From Fragilaria crotonensis (taxonomy: Eukaryota > Bacillariophyta > Fragilariophyceae > Fragilariales > Fragilariaceae): a stretch of DNA of 42,433 nucleotides. The DNA lies in assembly GCA_022925895.1 (NCBI GenBank), contig JAKSYS010000547.1:1-42433 (forward strand), given 5' to 3'. The position numbers were made by a program, and so were the translations under genes. A model generated the notes under the pieces. That model was not told the origin of the DNA, did not search any database, and worked only from the letters and a program-made list of their open reading frames with translations. This document shows, one piece after another, positions 9,206-20,029 of the stretch. Numbering within the stretch: the first letter of the stretch is position 1; each line of letters begins with the position of its first letter.

Positions 9206-9489
9206 AGTACATGAATCGACGCAGAATTTTCTTGCGCATCATCTGGTGAAGGAATTTTGGAAAACGGAGCGATACTCGAGGAGATGCGTTTAGTCGAATA
9301 TTTTGGGGGCAGAATTTTTTTAGGTCAATAGTGGGACGCGCGTGTTTCTGTCGTGTTAATGACGACAAAAACTCTTTGAAAACAATTCACGACATCCATG
9401 ATGACGGTAACGACAAGGTAGACAATGATCTAATTTAATCCTAATGCTTTAAACTTGTTCACAACACATAGAAGAAGTGGTCTGATCAT

Positions 9490-10330
9490 CTAGGTGGCCT
9501 CTGGAAGTGGTATGTAGGTCGTCCACTCCCGTTCAAGAGTTGCGAGCTTCGCAACAATTGCAGCTTTTTTCTTTAGATCCTTCATAAGCCCCTCTGCCTT
9601 TGACTCAGGGAGAACCCAACGTATGATATCAACCCAGTCTTTATCAGTCAGTGATTCACTGCATGAACGATACTTTGCAAGAGCTCTTTGTGCGTTTGCA
9701 AGGATCTTCCGTTGCCGATCATTTCTGTTCTGCAACTGTGCAGCAGCTTTGCCGCATTGATGGCAAGCTGCGCCTTTGAGCTTGAAGAGTAATCCTTGAA
9801 TTGCCAATACGACTGCCACAAACATTCCAGATTGAAGATGCCGATAAGGCGCCTTTCGTTTCAAGCAGCTTCTTCACCTGCTCTGCATCATTTGCAACTC
9901 TCATCGCACGACTAGAAACGGGAATGGTGGCAGAGAATACTCCAGCATTGAGTCCATCGTCCTTTGACAACGCCACAAGGTCATCATACTTCACCTTGAG
10001 TTCCTCAAGAGCATGATTTTTCTGTTGCTGTCCCAATTCATGACGCACTCTTTTGTTACTTAGACAACTTCTCGTAAACGGAACAAAACCCACCTTCCTC
10101 CACGAACCGAGGATTTTTTCTTTGGTAAAGCACTTGTCGAATGGCTTCAATGAAACGTCATCATTTTCCCTTCCATTTACCACTGTTGCCAAATCATTAA
10201 ACCCAAGAGACAAGACACCCTCGGCGCGTCCTGTATTGGCACCATCAGCTTGTTCTTCTTCGGTGGCTTCATCGTCCTCGTCAGCCTCTTCCTCCAGCAT
10301 TCTGCTTCGATGATTGGCTTGATCTCTCAT
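9490..10330 (-). CDS. C-terminal region of the DDE transposase (two frames)
   Basis: Frame 10330-9719 starts four bases before the end of the catalytic frame (ATGA overlap after an A run). It contains an acidic stretch (RMLEEEADEDDEATEEEQ) and then KEKILGSWRKVGFVPFTRSC, a segment that follows the DDE core in related transposases. After a break near 9850 it continues in 9864-9490 with LKGAACHQCGKAAAQLQNRN and a helical end. I think these belong to one protein with 11346-10327 and that the junctions are frameshifts. It also resembles C-terminal parts of pogo/jerky-like proteins, but I recognise no separate domain. Confidence 0.55.
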
Positions 10331-11346
10331 TTTTCAATCAAGATGACTTCACCGCGAGCATAAGTTGCTGATTTGAAAGCCCCATAAAGTGCATCCATCT
10401 CTTGTTGGACACTAGTCGCATTCGGGAGGCCCATGAGAATGTAGAGTCCCATTTCAAGGAAGTCGGCTCGCTTCGAGATGCTCTCCTCTGAAGCAACGAT
10501 TCGCCCGGGACCTGAATCAACTTTGAGAATAACAGGACCACAAAGCAGTCTTCCATTCACAGGATCGAACTTGGTTGTCTTGGAGATGTTGGGGTATAGT
10601 GGCAACACTACTTTCTCGATGTACTCAATGAAAAGCGAGTCATCCATGGAACCTCGAGCTCTCACAGAATAGAAACTTGACTCCTCAATCAGCTCGGGGC
10701 ATCCAAACCTTCCCTTGATGGCGGGAAGTCCCTCCAACCACTTAGTCTTCACCCGAAAGTTCTGCTCCAGCTTTGCACCTGAATCGAAAATGTACATCGG
10801 AGGCAATGCCTCGCCAGCTGCGTTCGTTGCGTAGACACCCGTGACGTGCCTACCCGCCTTAACACTTCGCTTGCAACCTCTCTGATAATCAGGATTATGA
10901 TAAACAACTGACCGAGACCCACCCTTGTCACCAGTGATTGAGAGATCATGGTGTGTCTCGTCCATGTTTATGATTCGACGGGTCACCTGATCAGAACGAA
11001 AATCTAACTCTGACAACAAATCACCGTTGCCATTCCTTACTTCTCTATCAATCACAAGTCCCGTAGAAATCAAGTCTTTCTTGGCATCATCAAACCACTG
11101 TTGCAAGTTATCATGGGTTGTCCACTTTGACCGAGCATCCTCCACGGACATCTGGCCTCCTGCTGTGATTCGCTGTGGGTGCTTGGATCGAAGCTTTCTC
11201 CATGCTGACTCAATAGTGAACTTGTTGTCATACTTAGTCCCTGAGACAGCAGCTCCAAGTACTCTCTTTATTTCCTGTCCTCGTAATTCCCCATCAGTTC
11301 CCACTTGGCATACCTCAGTATGAGCGGCCGTAACATCCAACAACAA
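10327..11346 (-). CDS. DDE_1-type transposase catalytic domain
   Basis: This 339-aa frame holds the catalytic core of a pogo/Tc1-mariner superfamily transposase, which cuts the element out of DNA and joins it to a target. The first Asp is in RIINMDETHHDLS (residue 129), followed by the typical VTGVYATNAAGEALPPMYIF. The second Asp is in VILKVDSGPGRI (residue 277), and the third acidic position is in GLPNATSVQQEMDALYGAFK (residue 318). The triad is thus D-D-D, pogo style. The N-terminus is not natural: a shift at about 11358, in a four-A run (CCAAAATCCCC), separates it from the helix-turn-helix frame. Possible alternatives are a domesticated jerky/CENP-B-like gene, but the frames and context favour a transposon. 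Confidence 0.8.
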   Translation of the reverse strand: MLLDVTAAHTEVCQVGTDGELRGQEIKRVLGAAVSGTKYDNKFTIESAWRKLRSKHPQRITAGGQMSVEDARSKWTTHDNLQQWFDDAKKDLISTGLVIDREVRNGNGDLLSELDFRSDQVTRRIINMDETHHDLSITGDKGGSRSVVYHNPDYQRGCKRSVKAGRHVTGVYATNAAGEALPPMYIFDSGAKLEQNFRVKTKWLEGLPAIKGRFGCPELIEESSFYSVRARGSMDDSLFIEYIEKVVLPLYPNISKTTKFDPVNGRLLCGPVILKVDSGPGRIVASEESISKRADFLEMGLYILMGLPNATSVQQEMDALYGAFKSATYARGEVILIEK

Positions 11347-12135
11347 ATCGGGGATTTTGGTACGGGACCTTTCTTCGGAGGGCTCATCCCAATATTACCT
11401 TTGTTGATTTCTCTATAAACAGTTGTTCGACTAAGCTTCCTTGTTCCGTTCAGATTGTATTCTGCATTGAGCCTGGTTACAACTTGTTGGGCTGTTTCAT
11501 TCGACGACCCGCCTTCCTTCTTTTCTTTGATTATCCTCGTGGCTTCTTTGAAAGCCTCTTTAAAGCGACGAGAATCCTCTCTTTCTTGTTGCGCCTGAAT
11601 ACGAGCTGTGCTAGCTTGCTTTGATGTCTTTCTGATCCGCTTCGTAGAATCCGAAAAGGATAAGGACGATGCTTCGGTCAAAGGAGAGGTTTGTTCGTCT
11701 GCTAGCTCTGTCGTCATACTAGGGCCGTGAGTATCAATCACCATTCCTTCTTTGCTGCTCTTGCTGAGGCTTCCACTGAGACACATCCCTCCATTCCGAA
11801 GAGCCCTTTTCACATGATAATGAAGGCTTTGTACCGTAACGCTTTCATGGAGCAGACAAGCACGAAGCGCTTGAATGAGTGACACCTTGTTGCATACGAC
11901 CTGCATATAATTTTATGGTACAAAAATCACGTAGAAAAAAAAATTATGAGTCCTTCACTTATCGATACGTTGTGCATCAAAACTCAATTCACAATGGTGA
12001 TTTGAAAGCCCGTTTAAAAGAGTAACTCACCAATTTTACAGCATCTTCAATGGTGCACCCATCTTTTGAAGGTCTTCCTACTTTAACTGATGCATTGTCA
12101 ATGGACAAAGGACATGCCTTCCTCTTCCTTGGCAT
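11268..12135 (-). CDS. N-terminal DNA-binding part of the DDE transposase, with one intron
   Basis: Exon 1 (12135-12031) begins MPRKRKACPLSIDNASVKVG and contains GRPSKDGCTIEDAVKL; an upstream in-frame ATG at 12183 is also possible. An intron with GTGAGT donor and GCAG acceptor (12030-11901) is removed in phase 0. Exon 2 continues VVCNKVSLIQALRACLLH, a basic Ser-rich region, a long charged helix (EREDSRRFKEAFKEATRIIK), and a helix-turn-helix-like segment, QVVTRLNAEYNLNGTRKLSR followed by TTVYREI. The closing KKGPVPK motif runs into the catalytic frame. It probably binds the transposon ends. Confidence 0.65.
11901..12030 (-). other. Intron in the transposase gene
   Basis: The donor GTGAGTTACT lies at 12030-12021 and the acceptor ATATGCAG ends at 11901. 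Removal joins AVKL to VVCNKV without a frame change. At 130 nt it is longer than the 58-65 nt introns of the host genes in this window. Confidence 0.65.
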
Positions 12136-12183
12136 GGTTAAAGTTCTCGTAATTAATTTCAAAGAAATGATGTTGTGCGCCAA

Positions 12184-15100
12184 AATATTGTCTCGCTTCT
12201 AGGAGACATCATACCTTCAGAACTACTCCACCATTGCAAAAACTAGCTACGGTAACCCCTACTCGTTTCGAGTTACCTACACATTCTCTTGCGGATAGAA
12301 AGGCGATCTTCGTGAATGGTTATCTCAAAATCAGACCGAGTACGATGCAGTCCCAGTACTCTTTGAAAAAAACCCGTCCCACTATATGGTTTATGCTAGT
12401 ACCAGGTACAGCACCAAAGTAAGGGTGCATTGGGGTAACCCTGATTTTCACGAGTTCTCAGATACCGGGTACAGTACTCTAGCCAAGTACTACCATACTC
12501 CACTACTCCCACTACTCCAGTGCTCCGGTCCGCAGTCCTCACTACTCCTGTACAGCGTCAACCAGCAAAGGAAGAACAAGCATATAAACATGGTGTCTGG
12601 ATTAGAATTCTTTTGCCTGAAAGGCACACTTGTTGACAGTTTTCTTTAAGGTTGAACAAATAGATAAGATGATGGGTATGCTATGCAGCTATTGTGATGT
12701 AAAATCATGAAGATGATATGATTTGTCAAGTTTTCATTTTTGAGTTTTTCTTAACATGGCATCAGGAGGTGAGTCACTCAAATTGAGTCAATTTACAAAA
12801 TCAAGTGGGTATGACTTTTTTGCATGTTACACATTCATGTCAAATGTATGTGTTGTTATGAGTCTGCTGTTGTGGAAGTGGTTCTTGAGTCAGAAAGGAA
12901 CACATTCGAATTGCTGGTGATCTGAACAACAGGAATATTTTGGAGTTTGTGGTGAAACTCATGCTTTTTGCAACTGACACTGGTTCAATTAAATTAGTAG
13001 CCAGTGCTGGTAGTTCTTTGGAATGTGCCATTGGATAAAAAATGAGTTGTCAACAAAAATTATTATTCAAAAGTGACTGTGACTGTGACCATGCCTGTTG
13101 AGTTGTTTTTTGCTGGTGATGTTAGACTTGGCAAAACGTATGTAGTGGATCCTCACACCTTCACAAGCTTGCTGGAACATCAGTCTGACTAATTTAACAC
13201 TGTGATTTCATTTACTTGTTACAGTAGTCAGCAATTAAATTACAAAGATAAAACTCACGAGAGCAGGAAAAATCCCGAATTTAATGTGTTCTAACTTGTG
13301 AACGGTCACTCCTCACCAAAAACAAGCTACTAGAACAGTAACACCATGTGTTTTAGGGTGTACTACAAAATACTAGGAAGTCAATACATAAATCTTCCTG
13401 AATGAATACAATCAAATCACCAATTTCTCAATCTGTCCAGGTACTGTGGTAGTTTGATTTGTCCAGATACTCTGTCCATGCTTGTACTGCTGGAGTTCTT
13501 GGAGAAATAAAGTACTGTACTCCAAATAATTTTCTTATCCTACATTCAGCTCTGACTGTCACAACACCTCAGGAGTACTAGCTAACTACTTCCGATTTCC
13601 AGTTCAACCCTCCTGTATGACCTTTTGCATAAAATTGTCAACAATGACTGAACCTGGCTGTCACATACGTTAGTCTTGTGGAAATCATGATTTTCAAGCT
13701 TCAATGCTGTATTCATACAGACTTTTGTGTTGGTAGTGAGAGTGAGGCACTTAATAGATTGCAACCAGCCACAGTCCCCCTGCTTCTTAACAGAGAACAA
13801 CAAGGTACAGAACACCCTCTTTTTCTATGTAAGTGGAACCATGAACCAGCATCACTAGAGCCAGCAGCTCACAAGAAGGGTTATTTCAAGGGTCTCTACT
13901 ATCTTGTGGACAGTACTATGGATCAGCTTCTCTCACACAGAAGCTAAGAGATTAGTGGGGGGTGGGCCATATGACCATGTAGGAAACCCTCACCAAAAAT
14001 GTTAAGTACTACTTGTGGCTGGTGGGTGTGATTGATTCTGGTATCAGATGTATGAACACTGGTTCTTGAGAGTGGTGCAAGTGGGAGGAAGACTCAAACA
14101 CAAAGACTTGAAGGGGTGTGATGCTGCTTGTAATGCATCTGTTATTGATGCCATGGTACAATGAGCCAATTCTTTTTGTGCATTTGTGCCTTGGAGCTTG
14201 GTACTTGCCAAGACCTCAAGTACTTCTGTTGATGCAGCCAGTCTTACTGTGGGAATTTAAAGATAGTAGATAAGCCATGACAGTAGCTCTAGAATATATG
14301 CTGCTGGTGCTGCTTTGAAAAACCAAGAATGGAAGACCAGGATAAACTTCCTGGCATGCACAACTCTACTGAGAGATCCAAAAAGGCATACATGTCTTAT
14401 GAGAAATGAACACTACATTGTGTAAGATCTACACCAAGGAAAGTAATCTGGGGTCAGGCTGTTATGATTATGTTTGCAGTGTAATTTACTTAGATTATAT
14501 TTTTGAAAGACTTACTGGTTCTTATCTTTGATTGATTTATGACTTATAATGGAGGGTTGACAAACAACAAATAAGCTCACAATCCTACAGAGAAACAAAC
14601 AATGAAAAAGCAGAGGAGTATAAATAATACTGTATTACCAGGTACTCGAGTACCTGGTACTGTTTTATTGTATTTGCGTTCAGTATAGTAATCCTGGTAC
14701 ATACTACTGTACTACGACAATAAAGTCAACATGCCGGTAGGTCTGTAGTTTTCATATCACGTGCTGTATGGTACACAAATACAGCAGACGTGTAGAGCAT
14801 GAGATGTGTTATTCAGGAAGCAAGAGGTCTAATTTTTCGATATTCTCCCTCAGTACGGTAAATGTGCGCTCGGTGTGATGCATACTCTAGGAATTGATCC
14901 AGTAGCGTGGACTTGGTACATGTGGCTACGTTTTGTGCGATTAATACTAGGCCTACGGGGTTGCACAACCGGTTGCAAAAAAAAATGGGTACGGGCACAG
15001 TACAAGGAGTACAAGGTATTGTAGGTACCGGTAGCATGTAACGTGATATATATGTGAGAGACATGGGACATGGGAGGTGGGAGTAGAGTAGCTATGCCTA

Positions 15101-15356
15101 CCGTAGTCCGTAGTACTCGTCAGCACGTTTCGCCAGTACAACCAGTCCTCTGAGAACGGTACAGTACTGCTATCTGGTACTACGCGGTACGAGTAACAGT
15201 AACGTGTACTGGTACAGCTATTGCAGCTTGCAGCTATGAGTAGATATAATATAGGTAATGCACACATTAGAAGAGACACTGTTTTAAAGGATTAAATGGC
15301 TGGACAAATAGGCAGAATCCCATCCCGACAGTGAGGTATGGCGCACGTTTGCCCAT
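12184..15356. other. Gene-free region, 3.2 kb
   Basis: Only short, unrelated open frames occur on either strand and none matches a family I know. It contains two GTAC-rich clusters (about 12390-12560 and 14630-15220) with words such as CCAGGTAC and GGTACAGTACT. The middle (12650-14600) is AT-rich and could be old transposon debris, but I could not identify any. Confidence 0.5.
14636..14659. repeat. Perfect 24-bp palindrome
   Basis: The core CCAGGTACTCGAGTACCTGG (14638-14657) is its own reverse complement, and two more base pairs extend it on each side. It combines two CCAGGTAC words head to head around CTCGAG, the same word that recurs in other intergenic spacers of the window. Confidence 0.9.
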
Positions 15357-18229
15357 CTACCTAATGCAATCAGCAACCATTCGAGAGACATCAGCATTGT
15401 CACTGCGAACGGCGATCTTCAGCACAACTCCGCTATCGCCCTGCATTGCGATTTGGGCTCTCCCCAAAACTTTCTCGCCACTAACGAAGATTCCACTCAG
15501 GTGCAACATATGAGGCTTGCCTCCAAGGTTGGGCTTGATCGCAGCCGTTCCGTCACAAGGCTGCATTCCAAGCAAATCGATCACGGCAGATACAGCATCT
15601 TCCAGTTTTTTGAACTGCAGGGCAAACTTTTCAAGAACTTCGTTGTCATTTCCAACCGCATCCCAAGCCTTTCTAAAGTCCGGAACAGAAACCTTGGCCA
15701 TGAAGTCAGCTGTACTGATTTCGAGGTCTTCAAGAGGATACTCCTCCTCGAAAGTGTCTCCCTCTGCGTCACCCGTATTGGGGTCCACCTGAACTACGGT
15801 AAAGCGGAGCTCACAAGCCATTGTACATGGGGAAAGAGCTAGGTTAGCGTCTCGCTCCAAAACAGCGAAACAGCTTTTGGTTTCACCATAAGCTATTCCG
15901 TCTGCAGCAATCTCCCCGCTCACATTGAAAGCCTCGGCGTCACTGTCGTCAAGGACAACAGTAACATTATCCAATCTCTGCTCCTCGATAGTATTCTGGA
16001 CAGTAAATTGTAGCACAACGTGGTTTGGGAAGATGTGCTTGATGCATTGAACAACATATTCCGTCTCGCTCTCAGTTAGTTGCACCGGTTGAGAGGAACG
16101 GAAAGTGCGGCCAAACGCGGCAAGCTCGGGAATGGCGTAAACCGCGGCAGCTGGGTCGACGATCTCCTTTTTCTTCTCTCTGGAGCTCCGATTGAAGGTA
16201 CGTCGCCATCCATGCCATCAGATGCGCCTGAAGAGGCGAGGATTTCTTCGGCAGTGTCTTCAACGACTGGTAGGGCATCGACAGAGACTGGATCAGGAGA
16301 AGTCATCGCGTTGGGAATGGCTGCGTAGGCCTTCAGGCTGCGCTCGAGTTTATCAAAAGACATCGGCAATGGCTCCAAAAGGATGAAGGCAGCTGTGTCG
16401 TCCTCGGCTGGATTATCTGCGGGAACCTCCTCGGCCTCCTCACCTTCAGGCGGTGGGACATATGGGAAACTGATCATGGCTTCCTCAATGACGGTGACGG
16501 CGAGGGCGGAACGGTCGCGAGTTTCATCGTCCTCATCGTTCAAACTGCGCTTCAAAAGAGTCGTGATGGAATGTCTCAAGGACGGGCACTGAGCTGCAAA
16601 TTTAGACAAAGCAGATACAGCCGCAGCACGAACAGCAGAGTTTTCGAGGATAACTCGATTGTAGATGAATCTGATGTAGCGAGCCGGAGCGGTAGTCGTT
16701 GGTCCCAATTCTCCAAGTAGATGGAGGATTTGGGTGGAGAGCATGGTGAACTCGCAGTCTTCGATAAACTCACACAAGTGAAGGAGCGAGCTTTCAGTGG
16801 TTTCCGGAACCAATCGAATCAAAGAAACAATACTTGCAACGATGGAGCGCTTGAAATCAAAGCCACCTTCCTCCCGAAGAAAATTGGAGAGAAAGCCGAC
16901 GAGGACACGATGCTTCGATGGGTAAGTCAAACAGAGTTGTTGCAGGCTGCGAACGACCGTGATCTTGTACTCATCCGCAATATCAGTCAGGAATGCAGAG
17001 ATTTGCTTCAAGAGACGATCGACTGAGTTCTCGCTTCCAGTCTTGAGAAAGTAGTGATGGCAAGAGTGGCGATGGAGCGATTTCCGTCTCAATAAGGGCT
17101 TCGAAGTCTTCGTTGCACTTCGCGACAACACGGGGTGGATACTTGCAACTGTAGCCAACGTTCTCATGGACGCGAATCGAACGGCAGGCTTTGGAGAAGA
17201 CAAGAAGAGCTGCAAGACCGAGACAGCGGGGCTCAAGTCTTGAGGTTCAATCTGCGGAAGGTTGCAGATAGCACGTGCAGCTTCGTAGACAACCATTTCC
17301 GACTTGTGTCGCAAACTTGACTCCAGCAACTGGAATCCAGCTCGAGACATGGGGGAACCATCTTGAAGGGATCCACGACCTTCAGCGGCTTCATCGTGCA
17401 AAAGCTTGGTTGCATAGCGAATCAGCAAAACGAGGGCAAGAGGTGATTTGAGAGTGTTTCGCTCGCTGTACTGTTGGACCAACTTGGAGACACCCAATCG
17501 ATCGTGAGACTTGATCTGGTAGAGCAATTGCATCGCGTGGAATTGAACCATTTCATTAGGACTCTGGGTAGCCTCAGTGGTTTCACTAATCCAACGTTTG
17601 ACAACCGCGGCACATTCGGGTGACTTTCTGAACAGGTGAGCCGCCGATACCAAAGCGGAGCTAGCAACTTGACCGGAAGAGTCAACAACAGCCTGCTTGA
17701 CATAACGCTCAATTGCTCCAAGCATGGCAGCATCCACGATCCGAGCAAGCACTCTAAGAGCGTTCGCGCGATAAAGGTCAACATCGCAAGTCATATCTTT
17801 GGTCAAACAAGACGTCACGATAATTACATCGTCGGGATCGCAAGTCTCAGCTACTTCCTTGATGAAAAGGTAAACCATGCGACGAAGCGAAGCATCATCC
17901 GACATGAACAACTTCGTGACGCCGAAGAAGACTTCGGTGGCCTCTGGACCGAGAGCTTTGACCAGTGTTTTGAAGGTGGAGCAATTGAGCGATCACGGTG
18001 CAGCATTTGCGCGGGTTTTCGCGGACGGAGGTAGGGTCATGAAAGATACGCGCCTCCTGCAAGACAGCAGCTTTCTCAAGTGCGCGTAAGGCGATATGTA
18101 TTGCTCGTCCTCCTCCACTTTGAACTTATCAGCAAGGTCTTGCACCTCCTTCAGCATCGCGGACATGCCCATGGCGCCGCCGTTTTGCTCGCCATCAGCG
18201 GCCGTGCTGCTTTCGCCATTTCTCGTCAA
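15357..18229 (-). CDS. COPG: Coatomer subunit gamma (gamma-COP)
   Basis: Gamma-COP is part of the COPI coat on Golgi-derived vesicles that return cargo to the ER. The trunk (frame 17911-16076) is a HEAT-repeat adaptin-type solenoid with FMSDDASLRRMVYLFIKEVA, YRANALRVLARIVDAAML, MVYEAARAICNLPQIE, LKTGSENSVDRLLKQI and DIADEYKITVVRSLQQLCL. An acidic hinge leads to the appendage domain (16085-15357), which begins MQLTESETEYVVQCIKH and ends VSRMVADCIR. The N-terminus (from 18229) contains MSAMLKEVQDLADKF and SPYAHL. Roughly 950 aa is the expected size or slightly longer. Frameshifts lie near 18085, 17960, 17040-17135 (several, compensating) and 16170 (A run). The first in-frame ATG is at 18172; the frame is open to 18229 without ATG, so the start is uncertain. 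Confidence 0.93.
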
Positions 18230-19336
18230 TAAACGACAGGTACTACCAAGTAATAATCCCGTTCAGAGAGGACAGAGCACCTCCGATGACCGACGTAGGC
18301 ATTAGTATAAAGACACTGTAGAAATCTTTCCTTACAATGAATGCGTCTGCAACAGTCTTTCTGGCCGTTGGCATTGGGTGAGAATCAAAACTCCGGATTC
18401 CGTTCTAAATGCGACTCTAATGCTCTTGCATCCTCAGCATACAATACATTTTTGTGCCTCTTCTCTCATACCGTAGATCGCAATGTTCTACCGGTAGTTT
18501 GTCAGCATTCAAGTAAAGCGCAGTATCATCTGATGTGCAGCCTTCGAAAGATTTTTCTACCTTTCTCCGTCCCTCTGGTTTCGAAAAATTACGTGATTGG
18601 CCGAATCAATTGGTTGCTTAGACAAGAAAACCCAAAGTATCAGCCAGCATCTACAACTCTGCGAATCAATTGTGCTTAATAAAGTAGACCAGTCCAAAAG
18701 CATCAGCCAGCATCAGTCAACAAAGAGTTTGCAATCATGTGCTTATTCCAGAATTTGTGTATTGAATGACAAGAATTATATCAATCACATTAGCTACAGG
18801 TGCAAGCCATCTGGCACAAAATCAGGGATTGAAATGCTGAAGGGTAGCATGGTCTAAAAACCTTCACATAAGACAACATGAAATGTCGAAGGAATTGTTG
18901 AGCTCAGAAATCTTCATCTTGTTGTCCGCGCAACATTGGCTGATGCGGCACAATAAAATGTTGAAGATATTGAAAATTCAACTTTTATAGATTGGGCATC
19001 ATTCCTATTCCTAATTTATGACTCAGTTGGCATTGATCTCAATGAGCTGGGAATGATGAGATGTGATGTCATGCTGGTCATGAATTCCCGGGAATGAGGA
19101 AAAATCTTACAAACATTCAGCTTCAGAATTTATGAAATAACTCAATTACAAACGACATTCAATAATCCCCAGTTTATACCATGCAACGTATCACTGTTCC
19201 AAGGAGTCCTGCATAATACATATGTGGATGTGATGGCCCTTGAAAGAGGTATGGAGTTCCATACAATGAGCACACATTGAGGAATACAATTGTGCCTTTG
19301 ATTTCTTCCCATTATGGTAGAAAATCAATTCAAGGA
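18230..19336. other. Gene-free region upstream of gamma-COP
   Basis: This 1.1-kb stretch should contain the gamma-COP promoter on its left side. I see no TATA box or other motif I would defend. The phrase ATCAGCCAGCATC occurs twice (about 18640 and 18700). Short open frames are not supported. Confidence 0.45.
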
Positions 19337-19487
19337 GTGTGTGCATGTGCATGTGCATGTGCATGTGCATGTGCATGTGCATGTGCATGTGCATGTGCAT
19401 GTGCATGTGCATGTGCATGTGCATGTGCATGTGCATGTGCATGTGCATGTGCATGTGCATGTGCATGTGCATGTGCATGCATGCATG
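19337..19487. repeat. Hexanucleotide satellite (GTGCAT)23, alternating purine-pyrimidine
   Basis: Twenty-three uninterrupted GTGCAT units run from 19341 to 19478, flanked by GTGT and GCATGCATG. Every base from 19337 to 19487 alternates purine and pyrimidine. Frames that cross it encode only His-Met, Cys-Ala, Val-His or Cys-Thr dipeptides and are not genes. Confidence 0.97.
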
Positions 19488-19698
19488 GAAGAAGCCAATG
19501 GCCTTGCCAAACTTGTCAATGAGGAATATTGTTTCTGCCAATGACATATTGCCCGGGTGATCAGTATATGCTTCTGATGATAATTATGAACTAGTTGGAT
19601 GTAGCTATGGTAGCTAGTACGTGCAATAACCTGCTGTGTATGACAACAAATTTAGTGCTATGTCACGGTGGTTGTTTTGCAACTTTGAAGCGCTAAGA

Positions 19699-19830
19699 AA
19701 TAGCGACCGCATCACGCTCCTCGGACGCTGGCGCTCCGATGAAATGCACCGCTATCTTCACATCCAGGCCCCAGCACCCGTCATGCAAGGCCTCACGCCG
19801 CTATGTTACGCAGCGGCTCCTTCTGTTTGA
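19699..19830 (+). pseudogene. Detached C-terminal fragment of a tyrosine recombinase
   Basis: The frame contains SDRITLLGRWRSDEMHRYLH followed by IQAPAPVMQG. This is the last conserved block of the recombinase of the second YR-retrotransposon family; the Tyr of RYLH is the expected nucleophile. The same block recurs, diverged, at 24545-24600 (DEMYRYLHVQA). No upstream part of the protein is attached: the preceding 60 bases are unrelated. It is therefore the tail of another, mostly lost copy. Confidence 0.7.
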
Positions 19831-20029
19831 CCCCTGGATGACCCACTGATGCACCCAGCCATTTGGCTTCCCACCCATTTTTGCCCCTTGCCGTGCTGGG
19901 CCAAACAGCATGCCTAGCATGCATGCCACCATACTGTTGATCTGGATGGGAGGGGTTACTCCTAGTAGTATGATGCCAAAACCTCACCACCACCTCATCT
20001 TGACACTACATACCAAGTGCCAGATTTGA

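Larger units (their letters stand above)
9490..12183 (-). mobile_element. DNA transposon with a pogo/Tc1-like DDE transposase
   Basis: The transposase frames fill 12135-9490 on the minus strand. The true ends of the element were not found: I could not see convincing terminal inverted repeats or a TA duplication. The left flank begins immediately after the YR element's A1 box, with about 280 gene-free bases (9206-9489). Confidence 0.6.

Noticed and set aside
9206-12300. Terminal inverted repeats around the DNA transposon (AATATTTTGG near 9296 and CCAAAATATT near 12180)
   Set aside because: The ten-base match is not flanked by further pairing, and the right copy lies at the transposase start, so it is not persuasive.
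19191-19560. Frames encoding His-Met, Cys-Ala, Val-His and Cys-Thr repeats
   Set aside because: They are direct translations of the GTGCAT satellite, open in every frame because the hexamer contains no stop.
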